Origin: Paracoccus rhizosphaerae
Lineage (GTDB): Bacteria; Pseudomonadota; Alphaproteobacteria; Rhodobacterales; Rhodobacteraceae
Direction of reading: 5' to 3'
DNA: 64,000 bases
Assembly (NCBI RefSeq): GCF_026162645.1
Contig: NZ_JAOTBE010000012.1
Location: 1 to 64,000, forward strand
Part shown: piece by piece, positions 24,365-37,468 of the stretch
Position numbering within the stretch: position 1 is the first letter of the stretch
How the letters are laid out: each line of letters opens with the position of its first letter
Position numbers and translations under genes: made by a program
The notes under the pieces: generated by a model
What the model was told of the DNA's origin: nothing
What the model saw: only the letters and a program-made list of their open reading frames with translations
Databases searched by the model: none

Positions 24365-25108
24365 ATGAAGACGCGCATCATCCCGGTTGCAATGACCGTG
24401 CTGGCCCTTGGGGGCTGCTTCACCGGCACCGACGAAGCCACTGACCGGCCCCGAACCAAGCCGTCACAGCTTTCGGCGGCGACGGCGCCCGGCGGCGGGG
24501 CGCCGCTTGGCCGCGCGCGCGTCTCGACCCAATCGGGCGAGATCCTGATCCTCGAGGAGGATGGCAGCGTCACCACCATGGACCTCGACAGCCCCGCGGG
24601 GCGCGACGCGTTCCAGGTGACCGAGGCCGATCTTGCCGCGCTGAACGCGAACCTTGACCTGGATCTGTCCGGCGTCGTCGCGCGGAACCTGCCGCGGGAA
24701 AAAACCGCGCAGCAGAAGGCGCTGGAAGCCTTCGCCGCCCGCACCGGCCCCGCCTTGCCCGCAATGCGCGAGGGCGTTGTGGTCGATCCTAAACAGTTCA
24801 TCGCCGCGAAGGTCGAAGTCCTTGGATCGGGCGACCGCAACGATCTGGTCGAGGTGACGGCGAATCTGCGGCAGGGGGTGGACGCCGATATCGCCTTCTC
24901 GTATGCCACCTGCGCATTGGCCGGTTGGGCCAAGGCCAACGGCGCCCCCTATGGGCGTCACATCCGGACATTGCAGGCTGAACGGAACGGCAAGCTGCTG
25001 ATCGGTTCGGCCTTCACCCTGTCGAAGGACAAGCCGATGGGGCTGCGGGTGATGGAAACTGAAAATACCCTGCGGGAATGCAGGTCGCGCGGCATCCCCG
25101 CGGCGTAA
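24365..25108 (+). CDS. Putative lipoprotein of unknown function (nuo accessory 4)
   Basis: 247 residues, starting three bases after nuoG. The N-terminus has a lipoprotein signal with lipobox LGGC (C18), so the product should be lipid-anchored in the periplasm or outer membrane. I recognise no domain in the mature part; two further cysteines lie near the C-terminus (YATCALAGW and LRECRSRG) and could pair. A frame occupies the same place between nqo3 and nqo8 in P. denitrificans. Function unknown; a role in envelope-side assembly of complex I is conjecture. Confidence 0.7.
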   Translation: MKTRIIPVAMTVLALGGCFTGTDEATDRPRTKPSQLSAATAPGGGAPLGRARVSTQSGEILILEEDGSVTTMDLDSPAGRDAFQVTEADLAALNANLDLDLSGVVARNLPREKTAQQKALEAFAARTGPALPAMREGVVVDPKQFIAAKVEVLGSGDRNDLVEVTANLRQGVDADIAFSYATCALAGWAKANGAPYGRHIRTLQAERNGKLLIGSAFTLSKDKPMGLRVMETENTLRECRSRGIPAA

Positions 25109-25126
25109 GGAAGAGGAACAGGCATC

Positions 25127-26158
25127 ATGGCTGATTTTTGGGCATCTTCCTTGGGCATCGCGATCATCCTGCTGGCGCAGGGTCTGGCGATCATCGCCTT
25201 CGTGATGCTGTCGCTGGTCTACATGGTCTATGGCGACCGCAAGGTGTGGGCGGCGGTGCAGATGCGCCGCGGCCCCAACGTGGTAGGACCCTGGGGCCTG
25301 CTGCAGACCTTTGCCGACGCGCTGAAGTTCGTGGTCAAGGAAATCGTGGTGCCCGCCGGCGCCGACAAGTTCGTCTTCTTCCTCGCGCCATTCCTGTCGA
25401 TGATGCTGGCGCTGCTGGCCTTCGTCGCCATCCCCTTCGCGCCCGGCTGGGTGATGGCCGACATCAATGTCGGCATCCTCTTCATCTTCGCGGTTTCCTC
25501 GCTCGAGGTCTACGGCGTGATCATGGGGGGATGGGCGTCGAACTCGAAGTTCCCGTTCCTTGGGTCGCTGCGCTCGGCCGCGCAGATGATCTCTTACGAG
25601 GTCAGCCTGGGCCTGATCATCATCGGGGTGATCATCTCGACCGGGTCGATGAACCTGTCGCTGATCGTCGAGGCGCAGCGCGGGGCGGGCATCCTGTCCT
25701 GGTACTGGCTGCCGCACCTGCCAATGGTCGTGCTGTTCTTCGTCTCGGCCCTGGCCGAAACCAACCGCCCGCCGTTCGACCTTCCCGAAGCCGAATCCGA
25801 GCTGGTCGCGGGCTTCATGACCGAATACTCCTCGACGCCCTACCTGCTGTTCATGGCCGGCGAATACATCGCCATGTGGCTGATGTGCGCGCTGATCACG
25901 CTGCTGTTCTTCGGCGGCTGGCTGTCGCCCATCCCGGGGCTGCCGGACGGTGCGATCTGGATGTTCCTGAAGATGGTAATGTGGTTCTTCATGTTCGCCA
26001 TGGTGAAGGCCATCGTGCCGCGGTACCGCTATGACCAGCTGATGCGGATCGGCTGGAAGGTCTTCCTGCCGCTGTCGCTTGGCTGGGTCGTGATCGTGGC
26101 GTTCCTTGCGAAGTTCGAAGTTTTCGGCGGGTTCTGGGCCCGGTGGGCAGGAGTGTGA
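25127..26158 (+). CDS. nuoH: NADH-quinone oxidoreductase subunit H
   Basis: 343 residues, strongly hydrophobic with eight or nine membrane helices. NuoH forms the heel of the membrane arm and part of the quinone chamber. Diagnostic stretches are [21 protein letters not shown] near residue 36, and [23 protein letters not shown], whose acidic residues contact the quinone cavity. The start follows AAGAGGAACAGG. Confidence 0.97.
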   Translation: MADFWASSLGIAIILLAQGLAIIAFVMLSLVYMVYGDRKVWAAVQMRRGPNVVGPWGLLQTFADALKFVVKEIVVPAGADKFVFFLAPFLSMMLALLAFVAIPFAPGWVMADINVGILFIFAVSSLEVYGVIMGGWASNSKFPFLGSLRSAAQMISYEVSLGLIIIGVIISTGSMNLSLIVEAQRGAGILSWYWLPHLPMVVLFFVSALAETNRPPFDLPEAESELVAGFMTEYSSTPYLLFMAGEYIAMWLMCALITLLFFGGWLSPIPGLPDGAIWMFLKMVMWFFMFAMVKAIVPRYRYDQLMRIGWKVFLPLSLGWVVIVAFLAKFEVFGGFWARWAGV

Positions 26159-26161
26159 GCG

Positions 26162-28202
<2,041 letters not shown>

Positions 28203-28209
28203 GGCAGCC

Positions 28210-30345
28210 ATGGCGCAATTCATCCTTTTCGCCCCGCTGCTGGGCGCGCTGATCGCCGGCTTCGGCTGGCGGCTGATCGGCGAACGCGGCGCGCAGGTCC
28301 TGACGACGGCGATCCTGTTCGCCGGCGCCGCGCTGTCCTGGGTCGTCTTCCTGACGCTTGATGGCGAGCTGCGGCAGGTTCCGATCTTCGACTGGATCGT
28401 CTCGGGCGACTTTGCCGCCGAATGGGCGATCCGCCTGGACCGGCTGACGGCGATCATGCTGATCGTGATCAACACGGTCTCGGCGCTCGTGCACCTGTAT
28501 TCATTCGGCTACATGGCACATGACGAGAACTTCACCGATGCCGAGCCATACCGGGCGCGCTTCTTCGCCTATCTGTCCTTCTTCACCTTCGCCATGCTGA
28601 TGCTGGTGACGGCGGACAACCTGCTGCAGATGTTCTTCGGCTGGGAGGGCGTGGGCGTCGCGTCCTATCTGCTGATCGGCTTCTACTACAAGAAGCAGTC
28701 GGCCGGCGCCGCCGCAATGAAGGCCTTCATCGTCAACCGCGTGGGCGACTTCGGCTTCCTTCTGGGGATCTTCGGCCTCTGGTGGCTCACCGGCTCGATC
28801 CAGTTCGATGAGATCTTCGCGCAGGTCCCGATGTTGGCCGACACGCAGATGACCTTCCTGTGGCGCGATTGGAACGCCGCGAACGTGCTGGCGGTCCTGC
28901 TGTTCATCGGCGCGATGGGCAAGTCGGCCCAGCTGTTCCTGCACACCTGGCTGCCAGACGCGATGGAGGGTCCGACGCCGGTGTCGGCCCTGATCCACGC
29001 CGCGACAATGGTGACCGCAGGCGTCTTCCTCGTCTGCCGGATGTCGCCGCTATTTGAGTTCGCGCCCGAAGCAAAGCTGTTCATCGTCATCATCGGCGCA
29101 ACGACCGCCTTCTTCGCAGCGACCGTGGGCCTGGTGCAAAACGACATCAAGCGCGTCATTGCCTATTCCACCTGTTCGCAGCTGGGCTACATGTTCGTCG
29201 CCGCAGGCGTCGGCGTCTATTCGGTCGCCATGTTCCACCTGTTCACGCACGCCTTCTTCAAGGCGATGCTGTTCCTGGGCGCGGGGTCGGTGATCCATGC
29301 GATGCACCACGAACAGGACATGCGGAACTATGGCGGGCTGCGGAAGAAGATCCCGCTGACCTTCTGGGCGATGGTGATCGGCACGATGGCCATCACCGGC
29401 GTGGGCATCCCGCTGACCCATATCGGCTTTGCGGGCTTCCTGTCCAAGGACGCGGTGATCGAAAGCGCCTATGCGTCCGGCAACGGCTATGCGTTCTGGA
29501 TGCTGGTGATCGCCGCTGCCATGACCAGCTTCTACAGCTGGCGGCTGATCTTCATGACCTTCTTCGGCAAGCCGCGGGGCGATCATCATGCGCATGACCA
29601 TGCCCATGAAGGCCCCCGTGTCATGACCATCCCGCTTGGCGTCCTGGCGCTTGGCGCGATCTTCTCTGGGATGGTCTGGTACGGCAGCTTCTTCGGCGAC
29701 AATGTCGAGCGCTTCTTCGGCCTGCCGCCCGCGGCGCATCACGATACTGGTGCTGACCACGGCAACGAAGGCGCTACCGCGCTGGAAGGCAGCGTCCTCG
29801 AGGCGCCGCATGACGACCCCGAGGGGGCCGCCACGCATTCTGCGGCAGGTGCCGCCGAGGACCCGGCCGAGGCGCACGTCCCCGTCGCGGGCTACGAGCG
29901 CGGCGCGATCTTCATGGGGGCCGAGAACAGCGTCATGCACGATGCGCACTCGGTCCCGGCTTGGGTCAAGCTGTCGCCGTTCATCGCGATGATCCTGGGC
30001 CTGGGCCTTGCTTGGCTGATGTATATCCGCAACCCCGACGCGCCGGCCAAGCTGGCCCGGCAGCAACACGGCCTCTACCAGTTCCTGTTGAACAAGTGGT
30101 ATTTCGACGAAGCCTACGACGCGATGTTCGTCCGGCCCGCGCGCTGGATCGGCCGCAAGCTGTGGACGGGCGGTGACGGAGCCGTTATCGACGGCGCCAT
30201 CAACGGGGTCGCCCTGGGAATCATCCCGCGCCTGACACGGTTCGCCGGCCGGGTGCAGTCGGGCTATCTGTTCCACTACGCCTTCGCGATGGTTCTGGGC
30301 ATCGTGGGCTTGCTGATCTGGGTGATGATGCGGGGCACGTACTGA
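28210..30345 (+). CDS. nuoL: NADH-quinone oxidoreductase subunit L
   Basis: 711 residues, an antiporter-like proton-pumping subunit with the long lateral helix at the distal end of the membrane arm. Family stretches include [44 protein letters not shown] and the broken-helix lysine regions. A histidine-rich segment begins near residue 458 ([11 protein letters not shown]), and an acidic, Ala/His-rich loop spans about 511-580. Both make it longer than E. coli NuoL (613 residues). Confidence 0.97.
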   Translation: MAQFILFAPLLGALIAGFGWRLIGERGAQVLTTAILFAGAALSWVVFLTLDGELRQVPIFDWIVSGDFAAEWAIRLDRLTAIMLIVINTVSALVHLYSFGYMAHDENFTDAEPYRARFFAYLSFFTFAMLMLVTADNLLQMFFGWEGVGVASYLLIGFYYKKQSAGAAAMKAFIVNRVGDFGFLLGIFGLWWLTGSIQFDEIFAQVPMLADTQMTFLWRDWNAANVLAVLLFIGAMGKSAQLFLHTWLPDAMEGPTPVSALIHAATMVTAGVFLVCRMSPLFEFAPEAKLFIVIIGATTAFFAATVGLVQNDIKRVIAYSTCSQLGYMFVAAGVGVYSVAMFHLFTHAFFKAMLFLGAGSVIHAMHHEQDMRNYGGLRKKIPLTFWAMVIGTMAITGVGIPLTHIGFAGFLSKDAVIESAYASGNGYAFWMLVIAAAMTSFYSWRLIFMTFFGKPRGDHHAHDHAHEGPRVMTIPLGVLALGAIFSGMVWYGSFFGDNVERFFGLPPAAHHDTGADHGNEGATALEGSVLEAPHDDPEGAATHSAAGAAEDPAEAHVPVAGYERGAIFMGAENSVMHDAHSVPAWVKLSPFIAMILGLGLAWLMYIRNPDAPAKLARQQHGLYQFLLNKWYFDEAYDAMFVRPARWIGRKLWTGGDGAVIDGAINGVALGIIPRLTRFAGRVQSGYLFHYAFAMVLGIVGLLIWVMMRGTY

Positions 30346-30347
30346 CC

Positions 30348-31901
30348 ATGACGAACCTTCTTTCGATCATCACCTTCCTGCCGATCGTCGCGGCCGGGAT
30401 CCTGGCGCTGTTCTTGCGCGGCGACGATGCCGCGTCGCAGAAGAACGCCAAGTACCTTGCGCTGATCGCGACGACCGCCACCTTCCTGATATCGTTGTTC
30501 CTGCTGGCGGGGTTCGACCCTTCGAACACCGGTTTCCAGTTCGTCGAGGATCACGCCTGGATCATGGGCCTGCGCTACAAGATGGGCGTGGACGGCATCT
30601 CGATCCTGTTCGTCCTGCTGACGACCTTCCTGATGCCGCTGACGATCCTGTCCACTTGGGACGTCAAGACCCGGGTCAAGGAATACATGATCGCCTTCCT
30701 GGTGCTGGAGGGGCTGATGATCGGCGTCTTCGCGGCGCTGGACCTGATCCTCTTCTACCTGTTCTTCGAAGCGGGTCTGATCCCGATGTTCCTGATCATC
30801 GGCATCTGGGGCGGCGCGAACAGGATCTATGCGGCGTTCAAGTTCTTCCTCTATACCTTTATTGGCTCGGTCCTGATGCTGGTGGCGATGATCGCCATGA
30901 TTACCACGGCAGGCACGACGGACATCGTGCAACTGCTGGCCTTCGACTTCCCGTCGCAGACCATGCAGGTGCTGGGCTTCACCGTCGTCGGCGGCATGCA
31001 GACGCTGCTGTTCCTGGCCTTCTTCGCCAGCTTCGCGGTCAAGATGCCGATGTGGCCGGTCCATACCTGGCTGCCCGACGCGCACGTCCAGGCGCCGACC
31101 GCGGGGTCGGTCGTGCTGGCGGCGGTGCTGCTGAAGATGGGCGGCTACGGTTTTCTGCGCTTCAGCCTGCCGATGTTCCCGGTGGCGGCCGATCAACTCC
31201 AGGGCCTCGTGCTGTGGATGTCGGCGATCGCCATCGTCTACACCTCGCTGGTGGCGCTGGCGCAGTCGGACATGAAGAAGCTGATCGCATATTCGTCGGT
31301 GGCGCACATGGGCTATGTCACCATGGGCATCTTCGCTGCGAACCAGCAGGGGCTGGACGGGGCGATCTTCCAGATGCTGTCGCACGGCTTCATCTCGGGC
31401 GCTCTGTTCCTCTGCGTGGGCGTCATCTATGACCGCATGCACACGCGAGAGATCGACGCCTATGGCGGCCTGGTGAACCGGATGCCGGTCTATGCGCTGG
31501 TCTTCATGTTCTTCACGATGTCGAATGTCGGCCTGCCCGGCACCTCGGGCTTCGTGGGTGAATTCCTGACGCTGCTGGGGACGTTCCGGGCCAACACCTG
31601 GGTAGCTTTTGTAGCATGCACGGGCGTGATTTTCTCGGCCGCCTACGCGCTCTGGCTCTATCGCCGCGTGACCATGGGCGCGCTGATCAAGGAAAGCCTG
31701 CGCACCATCGCCGACATGACTCCGCGAGAAAAGTGGATCTTCGTTCCGCTGATCGCCATGACCCTGATCCTGGGCGTCTATCCGCGCCTGGCGACCGACA
31801 TCACCGGCCCCTCGGTCGAGGCGCTGCTGGTGAACTTCCACGACGCGCTGCCCGCCGAGGCGGCAACGGACGACTTGGCCGCGGCCACCGTCAGCCATTG
31901 A
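30348..31901 (+). CDS. nuoM: NADH-quinone oxidoreductase subunit M
   Basis: 517 residues, about 14 membrane helices, the middle antiporter-like subunit. Diagnostic stretches are [18 protein letters not shown] with the key glutamate, and [18 protein letters not shown], plus [15 protein letters not shown]. It starts two bases after nuoL ends. Confidence 0.97.
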   Translation: MTNLLSIITFLPIVAAGILALFLRGDDAASQKNAKYLALIATTATFLISLFLLAGFDPSNTGFQFVEDHAWIMGLRYKMGVDGISILFVLLTTFLMPLTILSTWDVKTRVKEYMIAFLVLEGLMIGVFAALDLILFYLFFEAGLIPMFLIIGIWGGANRIYAAFKFFLYTFIGSVLMLVAMIAMITTAGTTDIVQLLAFDFPSQTMQVLGFTVVGGMQTLLFLAFFASFAVKMPMWPVHTWLPDAHVQAPTAGSVVLAAVLLKMGGYGFLRFSLPMFPVAADQLQGLVLWMSAIAIVYTSLVALAQSDMKKLIAYSSVAHMGYVTMGIFAANQQGLDGAIFQMLSHGFISGALFLCVGVIYDRMHTREIDAYGGLVNRMPVYALVFMFFTMSNVGLPGTSGFVGEFLTLLGTFRANTWVAFVACTGVIFSAAYALWLYRRVTMGALIKESLRTIADMTPREKWIFVPLIAMTLILGVYPRLATDITGPSVEALLVNFHDALPAEAATDDLAAATVSH

Positions 31902-31911
31902 GGAACGCAAG

Positions 31912-33408
31912 ATGACCGGACTGGATCTTTCCACCATTCTGCCCGAGCTTCTGCTTGCGATCTATGCCCTGGCGGCGCTGCTGGCAGGGGCCTATTTCGG
32001 CAAGGACCAGATCGCACGGCCGATCCTGTGGGCCAGCGTCTTGGCGCTGCTGGTGGCGGGCATGTATGTCGGCGTTACCGACAGGCCGCAGCAGGGCGCC
32101 TTTTTCGGCATGTTCATGGACGACGCCTTCGCGCGCTTCGCCAAGGTCACGATCCTGCTGTCCGCGGCCGCCGTCCTGGCGATGAGCGCCGAGTACATGA
32201 CGCGCCACGGGCTGATGAAGTTCGAATATCCGATCCTGATGGTGCTTTCGACCGTCGGCATGATGCTGATGGTGTCGGCGGGCGATCTGCTGACGCTCTA
32301 CATGGGGTTGGAGCTGCAGTCCCTCTCGATCTACGTTTTGGCCGCCTCGCGCCGCGAAAGCGCCAAGTCGTCGGAGGCAGGCCTCAAGTACTTCATCCTG
32401 GGGTCGCTCAGCTCGGGCCTGCTCCTCTATGGGGCGTCCCTGGTCTATGGCTTCGCGGGCACCACCAGCTTCGCGGGCATCATCACCGCCGTGACGTTCG
32501 GCGCGCTGCCCCTGGGGCTGCTCTTCGGTCTGGTGTTCCTGCTGGTCGGACTGGCGTTCAAGGTGTCGGCGGTGCCGTTCCACATGTGGACCCCGGACGT
32601 TTACGAAGGTGCGCCGTCCCCGGTGACGGCCTTCATGGCGACCGCACCCAAGGTCGCGGCCACTGCGCTGATCGCCCGTCTGATGTTCGACGCCTTCGGC
32701 AACGTTCCCGCCGACTGGACGCAGATCATCGCGGTACTGGCGGTGCTGTCGATGTTCCTCGGCTCGATCGCCGGGATCGGACAGCGCAACGTCAAGCGCC
32801 TGATGGCCTATTCCTCGATCGCGCACATGGGTTTTGCGCTTGTCGGGCTTGCGGCTGGTACGGCCGTTGGTGTGCAGGCGATGTTGATGTACATGGCGAT
32901 CTATGCCGTGATGAACATCGGCACCTTCGCCTTCATCCTGTCGCTCGAGCGTGACGGCCGCCCGGTCACGGACCTGGCCAGCCTGCATCGTTTCGCCCAA
33001 GGCGAGCCGCTGAAAAGCTTCGCGGTCCTGTTCCTGATGTTCAGCCTGGCGGGCGTCCCGCCCTTCCTGGGCTTCTTCGCCAAGTACGGCGTCCTGCTTG
33101 CGGCGGTCGACGCCGGAATGTCTTGGCTGGCCGTGCTGGGCGTCATCGCCTCGGTAATCGGGGCGTTCTACTACCTCCGCATCGTCTACTACATGTTCTT
33201 CGGCGATGAGGCCGAGCCGGTGATCAGCCGGATGGGCGCGGTGCAGTATGCGGCGCTAATGGTCCCCGCTGCAATCCTGCTGTTGGGCGCCATCACCATG
33301 GTCGGCGTCGACGAGGCCGCGGCCGTCGCCGCGCAGTCGCTGGTCGATCCGCTTGTGGTGGTCGATCCCACCATCGTCGTCGAGCCGGCTGCGGTCGTTG
33401 TCCAGTAA
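31912..33408 (+). CDS. nuoN: NADH-quinone oxidoreductase subunit N
   Basis: 498 residues, the third antiporter-like subunit and last nuo gene. Typical segments are [39 protein letters not shown] and [18 protein letters not shown]. The C-terminus ends in a valine- and alanine-rich tail. Its stop lies inside the proposed start region of birA, implying readthrough of the operon into the downstream genes. Confidence 0.97.
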   Translation: MTGLDLSTILPELLLAIYALAALLAGAYFGKDQIARPILWASVLALLVAGMYVGVTDRPQQGAFFGMFMDDAFARFAKVTILLSAAAVLAMSAEYMTRHGLMKFEYPILMVLSTVGMMLMVSAGDLLTLYMGLELQSLSIYVLAASRRESAKSSEAGLKYFILGSLSSGLLLYGASLVYGFAGTTSFAGIITAVTFGALPLGLLFGLVFLLVGLAFKVSAVPFHMWTPDVYEGAPSPVTAFMATAPKVAATALIARLMFDAFGNVPADWTQIIAVLAVLSMFLGSIAGIGQRNVKRLMAYSSIAHMGFALVGLAAGTAVGVQAMLMYMAIYAVMNIGTFAFILSLERDGRPVTDLASLHRFAQGEPLKSFAVLFLMFSLAGVPPFLGFFAKYGVLLAAVDAGMSWLAVLGVIASVIGAFYYLRIVYYMFFGDEAEPVISRMGAVQYAALMVPAAILLLGAITMVGVDEAAAVAAQSLVDPLVVVDPTIVVEPAAVVVQ

Positions 33409-34171
33409 CCCGGTCACAGGTAACTGGCCGGAGGGCGTGGCGCGCCACGTCCTCGACCGCGTGGACAGCACCAACTCTCATGCCATGCGGCTGGCGCTGT
33501 CGCTGACGGGGCCGGCCTGGATCTTGGCGCGGCGGCAAGAGGCCGGGCGTGGCCGCCGCGGCCGGGCCTGGGCCGATCCACCGGGCAACTTCGCTGCATC
33601 GCTGGTCATGCGCCCGACGGGAAACCCGGCCGAGGCGGCGAGATTTTCCTTCGTTGCCGCGCTGGCGGTTCACGACGCGCTGCGGACCCTCGGCGGTCCC
33701 AGTCTGAACCTTGCACTGAAATGGCCGAACGACGTGCTGCTGAACGGCGGGAAGCTGGCAGGCATCTTGCTGGAGAGCACCGGCGCCGGCGGCCAGGTGA
33801 CGACATTGGTCATCGGCATCGGCGTCAATCTTGTTGCCGCGCCGGATGCTGCGCTGGTGGAAGCCGATGCGCTCCGCCCGGTCAGCCTTGCAGGAGAGAC
33901 CGGCCTGCAGATCGCACCAGAGGATCTGCTGGATGCGATCGCGGCCGCCTTCGACGTCTGGCAGCGGCAGATGGAGGCCTTCGGCTTCGGCCCCATCCGG
34001 AACGCCTGGCTGGCCCGCGCTGCGAAACTGCGCGAGACCATCACCGCCCGAACCGGCGCGTCCGAGACGCAGGGGCGGTTCGAAGGCATCGATGAAAGCG
34101 GCGCCTTGATCCTGACGACCGCAAGGGGGCGACAGGTCATCGCGGCCGCAGACGTCCATTTCGGCGGATAG
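33398..34171 (+). CDS. birA: Biotin-[acetyl-CoA-carboxylase] ligase, no repressor domain
   Basis: About 257 residues. The catalytic core is complete: [12 protein letters not shown], the biotinyl-AMP loop [27 protein letters not shown] and IGIGVNL. There is no N-terminal helix-turn-helix, so it is a mono-functional ligase that attaches biotin to carriers such as pyruvate carboxylase. The start is uncertain. A TTG at 33398 overlapping the nuoN stop fits the family N-terminus (xxGNWPEGV). A GTG at 33437 is too close to its GGAGGG, and an ATG at 33353 overlaps nuoN by 56 bases. A birA homologue also follows nqo14 in P. denitrificans. Confidence 0.9.
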   Translation: MSSNPVTGNWPEGVARHVLDRVDSTNSHAMRLALSLTGPAWILARRQEAGRGRRGRAWADPPGNFAASLVMRPTGNPAEAARFSFVAALAVHDALRTLGGPSLNLALKWPNDVLLNGGKLAGILLESTGAGGQVTTLVIGIGVNLVAAPDAALVEADALRPVSLAGETGLQIAPEDLLDAIAAAFDVWQRQMEAFGFGPIRNAWLARAAKLRETITARTGASETQGRFEGIDESGALILTTARGRQVIAAADVHFGG

Positions 34172-34175
34172 ACCC

Positions 34176-34955
34176 ATGCTGCTCTGCATCGACACTGGCA
34201 ACACGAACACCGTCTTCTCGATCTGGGACGGCACCCGCTTCCTCGCGCACTGGCGCATCAGCACCGATCACCGGCGCACGGCTGACGAATACTACGTCTG
34301 GCTTTCCACGCTGATTGCTGTCCAGAAGTTCACGCTGCAGATCGACGCCTGCATCATCAGCGCCACTGCGCCTCGGGTGGTCTTCAACCTGCGCGTCCTC
34401 TGCAACCGCTATTTCGAGACCCGCCCTCTGGTTGTCGGCAAGCCCGACTGCCTGCTGCCAGTCCCGCCGCGAGTCGATCCGGGCACGACCGTCGGCCCCG
34501 ACCGGCTGGTGAACACCGTCGGCGCCTATGACCGGCACGGGCCCGACCTGATCGTGGTCGACTTCGGCACGGCCACCACCTTCGATGTCGTGGATGTCGA
34601 CGGCGCCTATATCGGCGGCGTGATCTCTCCGGGCGTAAACCTCTCGCTCGAGGCGCTGCACATGGGCGCGGCCTCTCTTCCTCATGTCGATGTGACCATG
34701 CCGCAGAGCGTCATCGGCACGAATACGGTTGCATGTATCCAGTCAGGCGTGTTCTGGGGATACGTCGGTCTGGTCGACGGTATCGTGGACAAGATCCGCG
34801 CCGAGCGCGACCGCCCGATGAAAGTGATAGCCACCGGCGGGCTTGCGCCGTTGTTCGATCAGGGGTTTGACCTGTTCGACGCCATAGAAGACGATTTGAC
34901 GATGCACGGGTTGCGTCTGATTCACGATTACAACAAGGAGATGGGCAATGGCTGA
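34176..34955 (+). CDS. coaX: Type III pantothenate kinase
   Basis: 259 residues. It phosphorylates pantothenate, the first step from vitamin B5 to coenzyme A. The ASKHA-fold ATP motif CIDTGNTNTVF is at the N-terminus. PDCLLPVPPRVDPGTTVGPDR and VVDFGTATTFDVVD, with the catalytic aspartate, follow. Type III enzymes are not feedback-inhibited by CoA. It starts four bases after birA, overlaps rnj by eight bases, and complements panB/panC elsewhere in the window. Confidence 0.96.
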   Translation: MLLCIDTGNTNTVFSIWDGTRFLAHWRISTDHRRTADEYYVWLSTLIAVQKFTLQIDACIISATAPRVVFNLRVLCNRYFETRPLVVGKPDCLLPVPPRVDPGTTVGPDRLVNTVGAYDRHGPDLIVVDFGTATTFDVVDVDGAYIGGVISPGVNLSLEALHMGAASLPHVDVTMPQSVIGTNTVACIQSGVFWGYVGLVDGIVDKIRAERDRPMKVIATGGLAPLFDQGFDLFDAIEDDLTMHGLRLIHDYNKEMGNG

Positions 34956-36624
34956 CCGCCTGATCTATCTGCCGCTTGGCGGCGCGGGCGAAATCGGCAT
35001 GAACGCCTATGTCTATGGATATGGCGCGCCGGGGAAGGAACGGCTGATCCTGGTGGATCTGGGCGTGACCTTCGGGGACATGGATGCCAGCCCCGGCATC
35101 GACCTGATCATGCCGGACCTGACCTGGCTGGAGCAGAACCGCGACCGGCTGGAGGCGATCTTCGTCACCCACGGGCACGAGGATCACATCGGCGCCATTG
35201 GCCACCTGTGGGGCCGGCTGGACGTCCCTATCTATGCCCGCCGCTTCACCGGGACGCTGGTCCGCCTGAAGATGGAGGAGATGGGGCTGCCGGTCGAGGC
35301 GGTCAACATCGCCGATGCGCGTCCGGCAGTGACCCAGGTCGGGCCGTTCAGCGTCCAGTTCCTGCCGATCAGCCACTCGATCCCGGAAAGTTCGGCCCTG
35401 CTGATCGACACCCCGGCGGGTCGGATCGTCCACACCGGCGACTTCAAGACCGACGTCACGCCGGTCGTCGGCGACGCGTTCGATCCGGTGGGCCTGGCCG
35501 AGGTCGCGGCCGAGGGCGAGGGCGTGAAGGTCCTAGCCTGCGACAGCACCAACATCTTCTCGACCCATCCCGGCCGCTCCGAGGCGCTTCTGGCCACGCC
35601 GATCCTGGAATGGGTCATGGCGCAGCCGAACCTGGTGGTGGCGACGACCTTTGCCAGCAACATCGCGCGGCTGAAGACGCTGGCCGATGCCGCCAAGGCA
35701 TCGGGGCGCAGGATCTGCCTGCTGGGCCGCGCGATGCGGCGCATGGTCAGCGTCGGGCTGGAGAGCGGCGTCCTGAGAGAGTTCCCTGACACGATTGGCC
35801 CCGACGAGGCCGCCAAGCTGCCGCGGAGCGAGGTTCTGCTGCTGGTCACCGGCAGCCAGGGCGAACGCCGCGCGGCCAGTGCGCAGCTGTCGCGGGGCCG
35901 CTATCTGGGGCTGTCGCTGAAGGAAGGCGACAGCTTCCTCTTCAGCTCGAAGACGATCCCCGGCAACGAACGCTCCGTCGGCCGGATCATGAACGCGCTG
36001 AGCGAGATCGGCGTCGAGGTCTATGACGCCGACGACGGCCTCTTCCACGTCTCGGGGCACGCGAACCGTCCTGACATCGAGGCCATGCACGACATCCTGA
36101 AGCCCCGGATCGTCGTGCCCATGCACGGAGAGCACCTGCACCTGCGAGAGCATGTGATGCTGGCGCGTGCCAAGGGCATGGCCGCCGAAATCGCGGTGAA
36201 CGGTGCCGTGCTGGACCTGACGGGAACCACGCCTAAGGTCGTCGATCATGTGGAAACCGGGCGCCTCTACCTCGACGGCAACGTCTTGATCGGCTCGATG
36301 GACGGCGTCGTCCGCGACCGGATCCGCATGGCTTTGAACGGTCATGCGACCGTCAGCGTCATCGTCGACGAGGACGACAACGCCCTTCCCGATGCCTGGG
36401 TCGAGCTGATGGGTCTGGCCGAGCGCGGCCGCAGCGGCGCCGATCTGGTCCGCCAGATCGAAAGCGAGCTCTCTGATTTTCTGGAGCGCGCGGACGCCCG
36501 GACCGTGCGCGACGACGGCAAGCTGGACGAGGCAATCCGCAAGATCGCCAGGCAGGTCGCCATGGAGGAGATCGGTAAGAAGCCTGAAGTGACCGTGATC
36601 ATCAGCCGGCTGATGGCAGACTGA
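34948..36624 (+). CDS. rnj: Ribonuclease J
   Basis: 558 residues of the metallo-beta-lactamase/beta-CASP family. The metal motif HGHEDH is at 75-80, with SHSIPESSALLIDT, the HTGDFK histidine and the beta-CASP segments LLVTGSQGE and VSGHANRPD, followed by the C-terminal RNase J domain. It has 5'-3' exonuclease and endonuclease activity in mRNA decay and rRNA maturation. Some alphaproteobacteria use it alongside RNase E. Last gene of the birA-coaX-rnj run. Confidence 0.95.
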   Translation: MADRLIYLPLGGAGEIGMNAYVYGYGAPGKERLILVDLGVTFGDMDASPGIDLIMPDLTWLEQNRDRLEAIFVTHGHEDHIGAIGHLWGRLDVPIYARRFTGTLVRLKMEEMGLPVEAVNIADARPAVTQVGPFSVQFLPISHSIPESSALLIDTPAGRIVHTGDFKTDVTPVVGDAFDPVGLAEVAAEGEGVKVLACDSTNIFSTHPGRSEALLATPILEWVMAQPNLVVATTFASNIARLKTLADAAKASGRRICLLGRAMRRMVSVGLESGVLREFPDTIGPDEAAKLPRSEVLLLVTGSQGERRAASAQLSRGRYLGLSLKEGDSFLFSSKTIPGNERSVGRIMNALSEIGVEVYDADDGLFHVSGHANRPDIEAMHDILKPRIVVPMHGEHLHLREHVMLARAKGMAAEIAVNGAVLDLTGTTPKVVDHVETGRLYLDGNVLIGSMDGVVRDRIRMALNGHATVSVIVDEDDNALPDAWVELMGLAERGRSGADLVRQIESELSDFLERADARTVRDDGKLDEAIRKIARQVAMEEIGKKPEVTVIISRLMAD

Positions 36625-36665
36625 TCCGCCACGCCTGCGACGGTCCGCACATATCCTGCGGGGGT

Positions 36666-36686
36666 CCGGGGGCGCAAAGCCCCCGG
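36666..36686 (+). terminator. GC hairpin downstream of rnj
   Basis: An 8-bp perfect stem (CCGGGGGC/GCCCCCGG) with a GCAAA loop lies 42 bases after the rnj stop. There is no T-run, so termination is likely but not certain. Confidence 0.5.
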
Positions 36687-36748
36687 CGGCCGCGGGACGC
36701 AAACAGCGCCCCTTGTATTCGCCAGCGCCTTGCGGCTATGCGCAGGAA

Positions 36749-37462
36749 ATGAGCGACACACCGAAATCAAGCTTCGATCCCGATCCGCCGCGCCGCAACT
36801 TCTACGGCCGCCGGCACGGCAAGACCCTGCGCCAGAGCCAGAAGGGCTACCTGTCCGAGGATCTGGGCGACCTGCGACCACGCGGGATCACCGTCGAGGA
36901 AAATCCCGAACGTCGCCACATCGACCCGCAGGCCATCTTCGGCGACGACCGGCCGGTGTGGCTGGAGGTCGGCTTCGGCGGCGGTGAGCATATGGTGCAC
37001 ATGGCCGCAACCTATCCCGACATCGGCATCATTGGCTGCGAGCCGTTCATCAACGGTGTCGCGATGCTGCTGGGCAAGATCAGGGCAGCCAGGGTCTCGA
37101 ATGTCAGCGTGCATCCGGGCGACGCACGCGACCTGATGGACGTCCTGCCAGACGCCAGCATCCAGCGCGCCTTCCTGATGTACCCCGACCCCTGGCCCAA
37201 GGCCCGCCATCACCGCCGCCGCTTCGTGACGCCAGAACACCTGCTGCCGCTGGCGCGCGTGATGCAGCCGGGTGGGATATTCCGGGTCGCCAGCGACATT
37301 TCGGACTATATTCGCCAGGCACGGGAAGAGGTCCCGCCCGCCGGTTTTGAGACGATCCTCGACACCGACCAGGCCTGGGACGACTGGATCAGCACCCGGT
37401 ATGAACAGAAGGCCCTACGCGAGGGGCGGGTGCCCCATTACGTAACCTTCCGCCGGCTTTAA
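36749..37462 (+). CDS. trmB: tRNA (guanine-N7-)-methyltransferase
   Basis: 237 residues. TrmB methylates G46 of tRNA using S-adenosylmethionine. The SAM-binding loop VGFGGGEHMVHMA, GCEPFINGV, and the signature LMYPDPWPKARHHRRRFV are all present. The ATG at 36749 (MSDTPKSSF) follows a GCAGGAA and fits the family; a longer frame upstream would run into the rnj terminator. It converges on glmS with a six-base gap. Confidence 0.95.
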   Translation: MSDTPKSSFDPDPPRRNFYGRRHGKTLRQSQKGYLSEDLGDLRPRGITVEENPERRHIDPQAIFGDDRPVWLEVGFGGGEHMVHMAATYPDIGIIGCEPFINGVAMLLGKIRAARVSNVSVHPGDARDLMDVLPDASIQRAFLMYPDPWPKARHHRRRFVTPEHLLPLARVMQPGGIFRVASDISDYIRQAREEVPPAGFETILDTDQAWDDWISTRYEQKALREGRVPHYVTFRRL

Positions 37463-37468
37463 CCGCGG

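Noticed and set aside
36666..36686. Treating the hairpin after rnj as a riboswitch or regulatory element of trmB
   Set aside because: A simple 8-bp stem with a short loop is better explained as a transcript end; no conserved riboswitch core is visible.
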